Source: Candidatus Omnitrophota bacterium
GTDB lineage: Bacteria > Omnitrophota > Gorgyraeia > Gygaellales > Profunditerraquicolaceae
Assembly (NCBI GenBank): GCA_026387555.1
Contig: JAPLLM010000010.1
Location: 3,506 to 16,301, forward strand
DNA: 12,796 nt
Direction: 5' to 3'
Shown here one piece after another: positions 7,401 through 12,100 of this stretch. The translations under genes were made by a program, and so were the position numbers. Numbering within the stretch: the stretch's first letter is position 1; the number at the start of each line of letters is the position of its first letter. Under the pieces are notes generated by a model. That model did not search any database, was not told the DNA's origin, and saw only the letters and a program-made list of their open reading frames with translations.

Positions 7401-9107
7401 TTTAATGCAACTTGGAGCGACCCCAAGGCATTGCGCGAACATGTTACTGCTTTGCCAACGGAGAGATTCACCTATAAGGGGAAGATAAGGGATGTGCCGC
7501 TACTTTATTTACATGACCTTACTGATGCGGGGTATTTTGTAGCTATGGAAAATTTCAGAGACGGCGTCATTAATTTTGAGCTACGTTTCAATCCTTTTAA
7601 AACCGATATAAAAAATAAAGACGGTGTTGTTTTAAGCGAAAAAGAAGGGAAAGATTTATCCGACCAGGAAATCGAAAGCATTATTGAGCGGGTTATCGAT
7701 GCCGTGAACGAAGGGTTAGTAAGGGCTGAAAAGGAAGCCGACGCGAAATTCGGCGGTACCTTCAATGCATATATGCTTTTTAGTTTTGCGCGAGATAAGA
7801 AAGAGTATGTAAAAAATGATGGAGAAAGTTTGCTAAGCAGAATAATAGAGGCTTTAGGTAGATTAAAGGCCAGAAGGAGAGATTTGACGAAGCGCATGGT
7901 AGGTATAGATTTTTCAGCTAAAGAGACTGCCAGACAAGACCCGGGGCCAGAAATAGATTTAACCCTGGAATACAGACTATCTTTACAGATAGCAGGGCAA
8001 TGCGGGTTATTGCGTACGGTTCATTTTGATGATCTGCGTCTTAATATGCGCCGCGATTACAGAAAATTTACTGAGGCTTTAAGCCGCGTAGCTGGAGCCA
8101 TAGGCGTGGTTGACCGTATCGGGCATGGCCTGCCTTTAGGTTACCCGCCAGATGATAGCTTCTTAGGGTCTAGCGGTGCGGAATGGACGAAGGAGAGGAT
8201 ATTGCAGGTAAGTGCCGAGATGGAAAGGTTATGGGGGGTAGTCAAAACAAAAAACATCCTCATCGAGTGCTGCCCGTCTACAAACCTTAAGTCAAATAAA
8301 GTTCGTGGTTATCGCGAGCATCCCTTTCATTTATGGGAAAAGAATAATTTCAGGGTTGCTCTAGGCATAGATGGTTTATGGCATTGGCCAGCGACTCTTT
8401 CTGAAGAAATAGTAAGACTATTGTTATCAAGTCCCTATAAAATAACTATAAATAGAATGAAGAAGGCGGCATGTTTTACGTCAGCGCAGGCGGTATTTGA
8501 CTCGTATTACCTTTTACAGCTTGCGCAGTGGGAAGAAGACGGTGGGATGAACGTCAGCTTGTCCGCCGCCCTCTGCGCCGCGCCGGTGATGTTCGGCGAT
8601 CCGCTGCTTGCGCTGGCTGCAGGCGTATTCGCGTTAGGGATGATAAGCAGCGACGCCAGCTCGCTAGCCAAGAGATATACAGGCATAGAGGCTAGTATGC
8701 CTGGTAAACCTTGCGTTTCAACTTCTTTTGCCCATTACAAGGAATCAAACGCGAGATTTATCGATTCTAGGATGCGTCGGGAAAAGTGGCTCTCGTTCTC
8801 GGAGAATTCACCCTGCTTATATCTGACGATCCCAAAAATCCGTTATCGGAAAAGTCCGTTGAGACATGGTTATACGCAGCTCCCCCTCCTGAAATACGCC
8901 TTGCGTTTGCTATCGAACTTTATAAAAAGGATTCCGGCCGCTATCTCCGTATGCTGCGCGAGGGAAGCAGGTTTTCTCACAAACAACTGGCTGGAGAAGT
9001 TAATAAAACAGGCTGCCTTAGCTCTAAGTTATCCGAAAAAGATATGCGGGATATCGAAAAAGGCAGCGAGGATGTGCCATTTGAGGTGTCTTATAAGGTA
9101 TTACTAA
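426..9107 (+). CDS. Central part of giant multidomain protein (PLP enzyme, FeoB-like, radical SAM, deaminase-like)
   Basis: This frame is open from 381 to the TAA at 9105-9107, about 2,900 codons. A GTG at 588 is the first common start codon, but it lies downstream of the PLP-lysine motif TGSFKF (lysine codon 555-557), so it cannot be the true start. Domains in order are a PLP fold-type II enzyme, an unassigned region with an internal duplication, a FeoB-like GTPase and permease, a radical SAM enzyme and an adenosine-deaminase-like hydrolase. Linker copies lie at 1434, 3231, 5106 and 8556. After about 8785 this frame reads as low-complexity, basic, non-homologous sequence, while the frame starting at 8786 carries helix-turn-helix units. 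The last 320 bases (8786-9107) are therefore probably out-of-frame readthrough. No ribosome binding site or terminator is visible. The whole is best read as the middle of one larger gene. Confidence 0.85.
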   Translation, partial: LLRKYIEPNSSRGIAVAVKSIWPDIDGFTLRVADLGQQPTGSFKFWIGFGIIKAVQSGCRKIFNVSTGNQGIAVAYLADRLRKDYPDLEVMTYVSKEAPLWKIQAMEKLGSKIIRGLSGQKEFSDYDDAYKAAQSEYQKAQQGTAYFVEHASWDAIAGYTALAQATLQQTEVIGNMAIIIPVGAGGLASGYALAAKMFDPSIKIILVQSVRTRHAYDSFKAGELLEYRHPGQNEVFAENGIDTKVMERTAFTILYDLSDHVVLVNPEEIPDVVAAYGKVGITIEGAAALPHLAARKIEYSLRKEGVNRLLLVATGRNANTGVLKVDQSVPPPVATLPSDSSVPCAAPMLFSDPFSALGLLALGMIKSASSPVKVTKIKPLSRALVKYMRSNHRYGWSSRYGVSRGEGPGGERIFLCPENCFSVLINGVQYIGLKFLRSLIVAEKCANSVYAFKFTDKEDKLKVSALSRKAGRGKELHVMTVFLNKRKKPTGLKLSKERAPQQVAFYNIHRYQGNPKEFQATPQNMGGIIRHCIHLGVDCIIDSYLTYRLKKFGDDVLPSDIKFIRYMGLAERCRLEIWIKTGRRGWKKLPEEVDLDTNGYPCKLRRGITGCTLYDLLIKQGKIEAGSGGLRYRSRCLVDNKNIGRDKTAFQFLPVCYLWPERYFIFLDWLADKKNPKIKGAETIRIVRLQASDGSSELQSTPFDGNGRALTSKPLHVLELDKEGYPVSPHGRIPGKKTTFLEALRVQGKISASDYAEFISFRRGSGSRWGGRRRASDNLKLKTEDEKADVSRPDSYRAERPVSKREQARALERCRRQIASYRKATDSIAQDVPRRDEPESSKNDRTVSVDSQIQLVKKLGDLLETDFQVSVPGPVGPGRVQGRLVTCTPDMIIKKSRMQGITPEELGLQLKDLIRQVNEERGRSGYYPFGLASRSSSPACASSPLGCFSTAPLAFADPLFAIGLLLLGMVKSASSPAAAASKAVVLAGLESAGKSALFRIMTGQAVGHETNIRGSTVSVHKGMVPGRPIIVMDTPGIRLNSDSFTTALALHEAAQSDAVVLVVRATHARSELTTLLEALGRDLQQKRVVLVLTFTDKVTRPMEGMVAQLKELLRVPVVVMNTRRGNQQSRDELLAVIEKVNTTGMGAWEKSKLEWDDINPKPLIFERPVAGPISAVLSMLLMFAFPVYVAYCFAFWAQPLIDTFAIEPLKQCLGHALASSLALKTVLIGNYGLLTLGWYSLLWAFPVVLLIGLSVALTDETGLKDRITAALDKPLRWVGLSGRDLVPVLTGFGCNVVAMAQSRSCSRCTRPSCIALIAFGSACSYQVGASLSIFNASGHPGLFLIYLTTLFIVGALHTRFWYGALAKFQISPLSDRAFLQMPTWQGMVWRVKGILKKFTCQALPIFFATCILASLLDYSGLLPVLMDSAQGWMKIFALPPQVAPGVIFSMIRKDGLLALNQGQILSALSAGQIFILIYLASSLAVCSVTLWTITKEMGWRHARELAVKQGITSILTSSILALCLIPNRHSFIAAMVMLSVAILFRLKQKNGNQNKGSSMPPSDSSALCVAPVIFGDPLLAIGSLALGMLASKNNSVSASQLCLVNLIAPRFSDRPQESMAVNTLAAYIRASRGDVNISIIDMYRIFYDRKLNLDTTLKELTEQIVAKKPRVVGLSVKWGTLEVVDRILEVLNRMGDERPLVVLGNVISTFAHKELLTRYENKYAGIIAVLGEGEEALKEIFLRAENVPNSDFRNTQLYRGIPNVAVSSSDEPFRKIMDLDSYPFADETEGREIFESKERWASIETSRGCPGHCTFCSISKLYGEGRFVWRPLPLDKLFDRIRRLAKTGIRQFYILDSVFIGPTKTPTEFKKSMQRAEDFARGILEINRELGLQRDDAIKIANTNVRVDALVRENTDEQVRSEEVFRLLREAGFNELFLGIESGSPTQLRRYGKGATVEKNKKAIDMAHRLGFRVWAGFIFFDPLATLDELRDNLSFIERTELYKTYSGLFGALRVQAGSTYKSLAEKEGLLTGGLILDDVSYPSGYKHPEVAEIERLFSCWTRATSGELVSYLKRLTGTEDLLSRITTINFSFLREIVDAYFNHGSEALKGGNTPLLNSLIRIVEQFTKERESLFDEIERRLVKGELMDTSGRLKSERLPEARRANRNISNPALFVLLCKYEDIITSRSGRINAFELLESALESIRYECFPQKDRVILELEELIQIITNVDSDIEFPTDNIAYQALVGLVRKWPKNDTHCHISNSLSPEFISDKFKAQNVEDQNEIRLKAIKCVATAVKSAGEASARDRVEELSSLARVWENPEEFNATWSDPKALREHVTALPTERFTYKGKIRDVPLLYLHDLTDAGYFVAMENFRDGVINFELRFNPFKTDIKNKDGVVLSEKEGKDLSDQEIESIIERVIDAVNEGLVRAEKEADAKFGGTFNAYMLFSFARDKKEYVKNDGESLLSRIIEALGRLKARRRDLTKRMVGIDFSAKETARQDPGPEIDLTLEYRLSLQIAGQCGLLRTVHFDDLRLNMRRDYRKFTEALSRVAGAIGVVDRIGHGLPLGYPPDDSFLGSSGAEWTKERILQVSAEMERLWGVVKTKNILIECCPSTNLKSNKVRGYREHPFHLWEKNNFRVALGIDGLWHWPATLSEEIVRLLLSSPYKITINRMKKAACFTSAQAVFDSYYLLQLAQWEEDGGMNVSLSAALCAAPVMFGDPLLALAAGVFALGMISSDASSLAKRYTGIEASMPGKPCVSTSFAHYKESNARFIDSRMRREKWLSFSENSPCLYLTIPKIRYRKSPLRHGYTQLPLLKYALRLLSNFIKRIPAAISVCCAREAGFLTNNWLEKLIKQAALALSYPKKICGISKKAARMCHLRCLIRYY
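1434..1538 (+). repeat. Coding linker repeat, copy 1 (subtype A)
   Basis: In-frame linker between the PLP enzyme and the next region. It encodes PSDSSVPCAAP, then FSDPFSALGLLALGM, then IKSASSP. The opening 16 bases (ccttcggactcaagcg) are identical to the opening of copy 3. The tail resembles the tail of copy 2 (GM(I/V)KSASSP). The hydrophobic core could form a short helix. Confidence 0.85.
2208..2294 (+). repeat. Internal protein repeat, unit 1
   Basis: Begins LDTNGYP and ends LLIKQGKI (29 residues). It pairs with the unit at 2583-2675; shared positions are LD, GYP, a central I-x-G, a Leu and the closing QGKI. The duplication is visible in protein but weak in DNA, so it is old. Confidence 0.6.
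2583..2675 (+). repeat. Internal protein repeat, unit 2
   Basis: Begins LDKEGYP and ends ALRVQGKI (31 residues). It is the second copy of the unit at 2208-2294, about 375 bases downstream. Both copies are followed by a Gly/Arg/Ser-rich stretch, suggesting that the repeated domain is larger than the core shown. Confidence 0.6.
3231..3353 (+). repeat. Coding linker repeat, copy 2 (subtype A), flanked by a 12-base direct repeat
   Basis: Encodes a Ser/Pro/Cys-rich entry, then APLAFADPLFAIGLLLLGM and VKSASSP. It lies just before the FeoB-like P-loop. The 12-mer GCCAGCTCGCCC occurs at 3246 and again at 3342, bracketing the hydrophobic core. Bases 3276-3301 match copy 6 (11234-11259) at 24 of 26 positions. 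Confidence 0.85.
3354..5096 (+). other. Domain: FeoB-like ferrous iron transporter (G domain plus Gate domains)
   Basis: FeoB couples a cytoplasmic G-protein domain to a polytopic inner-membrane Fe(II) permease. Visible: P-loop GLESAGKS (3387-3410); a switch-I-like stretch NIRGSTVSVHKG; G3 motif DTPG (3522-3533); a degenerate G4 site TFTDK (from 3702), where the usual Asn is Thr. The first Gate motif GFGCNV runs from 4296, and the second, GSACSYQV, from 4383. Between the two lies a Cys-rich loop (SCSRCTRPSC). A C-terminal RKDGLLAL is followed by KEMGWRHA, as in other FeoB proteins. I count about eight hydrophobic segments between 3940 and 5060. Length (about 580 residues) is a little short of typical FeoB, and no FeoA-like domain is in view. 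Linker copies flank it directly on both sides. The family call is firm; nucleotide specificity and transport activity are uncertain because of the G4 change. Confidence 0.88.
5106..5198 (+). repeat. Coding linker repeat, copy 3 (subtype A)
   Basis: Encodes PSDSSALCVAP, then FGDPLLAIGSLALGMLAS. It directly follows the last FeoB membrane segment and precedes the cobalamin-type domain of the radical SAM enzyme. Its start is DNA-identical to copy 1 and its middle (FGDPLLA) resembles copies 4 and 5. Confidence 0.85.
5208..6880 (+). other. Domain: B12-binding-type radical SAM enzyme
   Basis: The N-terminal 180 residues or so resemble a Rossmann-like cobalamin-binding domain (strands ending KPRVVGLSV and RPLVVLGN). 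The DxHxxG motif that supplies the lower cobalt ligand is not seen, so cobalamin may be bound base-off without His, or not at all. The radical SAM core follows. A C-x3-C-x2-C cluster (SRGCPGHCTFCS; Cys codons at 5850, 5862 and 5871) would bind the 4Fe-4S cluster. GIESGS (6240-6257) is the SAM-binding strand, and the downstream ..KKAIDMAHRLGFRVWAGFIF stretch is the typical later barrel segment. About 130 helical residues follow the barrel. The substrate is unknown; the family includes methyltransferases and ring- or bond-rearranging enzymes. Base composition is more AT-rich than the neighbours, with many AGA and ATA codons. The next catalytic domain follows with no linker copy between. Confidence 0.85.
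6900..8549 (+). other. Domain: adenosine-deaminase-like metal-dependent hydrolase
   Basis: The adenosine/AMP deaminase family of the amidohydrolase superfamily hydrolyses purine amino groups using one zinc. Motifs in family order: NDTHCHISNSL, with HxH metal ligands (codons 7200 and 7206); FELRFNP; GIDFSAKE; VHFDD (His 8022), in the place of the usual HAGE; RIGHG (His 8124); ECCPSTNLKSN; then HPFHLWEKNNFRVALGID with the conserved metal-binding Asp at 8370. Two active-site differences stand out. The catalytic Glu of HAGE aligns with Asp, and the second Asp of the DD pair is Gly. Metal ligands look complete, so a hydrolase with altered chemistry or substrate is plausible. The first 90 or so residues are helical and may be an extension. 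It is fused directly to the radical SAM part and ends at linker copy 4. Confidence 0.8.
8556..8663 (+). repeat. Coding linker repeat, copy 4 (subtype B)
   Basis: Encodes SLSAALCAAP, then FGDPLLALAAGVFALGM and ISSDASS. It follows the deaminase-like domain. The core is two residues (six bases) longer than in copies 1-3. Bases 8604-8642 differ from copy 6 at two positions and from copy 5 at three. Confidence 0.88.
8771..8800 (+). other. Probable frameshift 2 at A run 8782-8785
   Basis: Upstream of here the old frame carries linker 4. Downstream the new frame carries helix-turn-helix units and linkers 5 and 6. The new frame has a TAG at 8768-8770, so the switch must come after that. One extra A at 8782-8785, or a backward slip on A-AAG, gives REK followed by VALVLGEF. 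It is the same direction of change as at frameshift 1. Confidence 0.75.
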
Positions 9108-12100
9108 CAGCGCGGGAGATAGGAGCAAAAAAATGCGGTCTTTATCTTCACCAGATATGCAAAGCGGATATGTTCCGGCGCCTTTTTATAGAATGGCTCA
9201 AAGAACGGGGAGGCAATATTACTTTAGACCGCCTTAGAAGCATGGAAAATGGGCTAAGCCGTTTGCGCCGGACTTGGGTAGAATTGCAGAAAGCCATACT
9301 CAAGGCAGAGGAATTCAATACGATATTTCCTGCTATCAAAGCTAAGAAAAGGATACGAAGGTTCAAGATGGAAGATGCAGGCGTGGATGAATTCAGGGGT
9401 ATTATGATAGCCCTTGATTTGACCGAGATGAAGTACGCAAAGAGATTGGTTGATAGATTACCCGGAGAATTTAAGAGAAGCCTTAAGACCGTTGAAGGAT
9501 ATTTTTCATTGGGAGTCCCTTTAGAATATCTGATATGTGCCCGTGAACTTTATAAGGATTCAATGGCAGAGTGCGCTGATAGCCTTAAGGTTCTACGTTT
9601 AAGGAGGGACCGTAGCCATGAAGAACTTGCGCAGGAAATCAATCAAAAGCTCAAAGAGTATGGGAAGGCAAGCGTTATTTCCTGTACAGACTTAATGCGG
9701 ATGGAAATGCAAGAGATTGAGATGCCATGGGTTATATTAAAAATTGTAAGGCAGTTGGATCGTGAAAAAAGCGCTTCTTATCTGGCGGACTTACATAAAG
9801 AATTTAGTTTACAAGTAGAAAAGGGAAATCAAGAACATGACTTTGCTGTATCTATTGGTATGTCGCGTTGTTCATTGTGGCAAATGGAGAAAGGTAAGAA
9901 AACGGTTCCCACTGATATCATGACCAAAGCGAAGGATGTTTTGCGAGGGTGCAAAGCGAGCTCTGCTGTGAATCAAAGCGTTAGCTCGCCCGCCGCCCTC
10001 TGCGCCGCGCCGATGATGTTCGGTGACCCGCTGCTTGCACTGGCCGCAGGCGTATTTGCGTTAGGGATGATGAAAGGAGACTCTTTTCTTATCAAAGCTT
10101 TACGTATAATAGAAGGAAATTTGGATAGATGGACAGCTATTTCTCTTGCTTCGACGCAGCGAGACCTGGAGATATTTTCTATTGGCGTAAAGTTTGGCCA
10201 GATAAAGGATTTTTATGAGCAGCTATTCTTAAGGGAATACCGTATTGCGAAGAATATGATCGGTGAATTTAATCCTGATTTTTCTCCCCGCCTAATTTTG
10301 TTTTTGGAGTGGGTATTCCAAAATATGTTTGTTGATAGGGAATATCGCAATAACACTCAACTTGTCTTCCTGCGCGCAGGTGCTGAGCCATTAGCGGATA
10401 TTGCTTGGGCGATGTCGGGCACACTGCCCGGGATTTTTCATGCGAAAAATATTCATAGCGTTTGGGCTACGATGAGCCAGTATAGGGAAATGTGCAGGGA
10501 TAGAGAGCAGGCGGTAATTTTCGTGAAATATCTTTATGGTATGGGCGTACTTACTCCTAACGTTACGCGCATATTTTTCGTAGATACGGATACTGGGTTT
10601 GGCGGCCCTTCCACCGAATTGATAATTTTGAATACCCTATTCAATAAAGAAGTGATTGTTAAGGTAAATCGCAGGTTTGGTTTGGATTTGCCTGTGTGGA
10701 GTTCCGATTTTAATGCCTCTCACCGCGCCGAGATGCTCTATATGGCTTGTAAGGAAATGACACCGAGGACAATTCAATATATGGCTGATCAGGCAGGTAT
10801 ATCTGCGGCTGAATATGGAAAAATTAAGGTACGTGGCTTTATCAATGAAACTGGACATTATGAAGAAGGTTCTTTATGGTGGACGGTTGACCAGATGCCT
10901 AAGGTCGAATATCTACAACCGCGACTTTTACTGGATGCCGGAGGTGTAGCTATTGTTACGCCCAAAGATCCGGATAACCAGAAACATTCCGGCCTACAAC
11001 AACATATGAATTTTTGGTTACAGCGCGCCGGGCTGGTGATGGGTACTCTAGATATGCTTGAGAGTGAAGGCGTAGATGTAAGTGTTTATGCTAAGGAGTG
11101 GATAGGACGGATGGAATCATCCCTGTTCAAGCAAGTTGCCCGCGTCTCCTCCCCATTACCGGGGGGCAGTCTGGAGCGCAACTCTGAAAACGCCGGTAAA
11201 GGCGCCACCAGCTCGTCCGCCGCTCTCTGCGCCGCGCCGCTTGCATTCGTCGACCCGTTTACCCTGAGCGCAGTCGAAGGGCTGCTTGCGCTGGCCGCAG
11301 GCGTATTTGCGTTAGGGATGGCCAGCTTGTCGTCCGCGCCAGCGGTGAGGATATCCGCCTCCGGGATTAAACAAGTTATCCTTGTTGATAAGCCAATGAG
11401 CATTTTGCAGGCTAAGGAAGAATTAGCGCAGATGATGGCCGGAGGTATAGGGAGTTTTCGCGCTAAGCTGCTTAATGTAAATAACGGGCAGGCACTTTAT
11501 CTTGCACCTAATCCGGCTTACAGTGACCCTTTGCTATTTTGGGGTTATTTTGTTATCGCTACCGGAGTACCGGAGCAGAATAATATTTCGATCATCCTTA
11601 ATATGGGCCTTGAAAACCGGAAATTGCATTTAAGCCTGGCTAGAAATTACAGTGGAGACTTTGTTATTCTTGCCAAAGCCCTGATTGAAATCGGATTCCC
11701 GGCCGATCTTGTTTTTAACAGTGTGGCGGCTTTGACTTTGGAGAAAATTTTCTCATTTCCTGATAAAGAGGATAAAGATTCATTGACGCTGCTTCATTTG
11801 GCCAGCCTTGATCCCGATTCCGTGGCCCCGGCATCTGACCGGTTACAGATTCTTCCGTGCGATATCGCGGTATGGAAAAAAATCATTCATAGCGCCGATT
11901 CCAGGTCTTTTGATTTCTTCATCGGTAAAGAATACCTTGGGATGGTTGAAGTTTCCGTTGTCCCGGGGGCAAATACGGTCAATATCCTTAATATGGAGAC
12001 CAGCCTTAGGGGTGCGGGGAATTTTTACCGTCTCTTTGAAGCCACGCAGAGCCTTCTTAAGCACAGTCTTTACAAGAAAGAGGAATACAGATTTGGAGAG

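Larger units (their letters stand above)
8664..9979 (+). other. Region with repeated degenerate Xre-type helix-turn-helix units
   Basis: About 440 residues lie between linkers 4 and 5, after correcting the frame at about 8782. At least three stretches resemble the Cro/CI (Xre) fold: LRMLREGSRFSHKQLAGEVN with a downstream IEKGSEDVP (8948-9090); LRLRRDRSHEELAQEIN with a degenerate MEMQEIEMP (9587-9730); and FAVSIGMSRCSLWQMEKGKK (9842-9901). The first two belong to a larger duplicated unit, each introduced by ELYK(K)DS at 8915 and 9545, 630 bases apart. Xre domains bind operator DNA as dimers. Here the copies are diverged, with different turn lengths, so binding is uncertain. A regulator with tandem HTH units is the best description. 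The first 40 residues (8664-8785) are in the previous frame and unassigned. Confidence 0.55.

Noticed and set aside
8556..8663. Linker as a signal peptide or lipoprotein signal
   Set aside because: The CAAP segment would put Pro right after a possible cleavage site, there is no basic start followed by a hydrophobic core, and no lipobox order is seen.
10073..10085. AAAGGAGA after linker 5, like a Shine-Dalgarno sequence for a downstream gene
   Set aside because: No ATG, GTG or TTG follows at suitable spacing in the coding frame, and the frame is continuous through it.
1434..11341. Regularly spaced repeats as a CRISPR array
   Set aside because: Spacing is 1.2-3.5 kb, the repeats are translated and diverged, and the intervals are protein domains.
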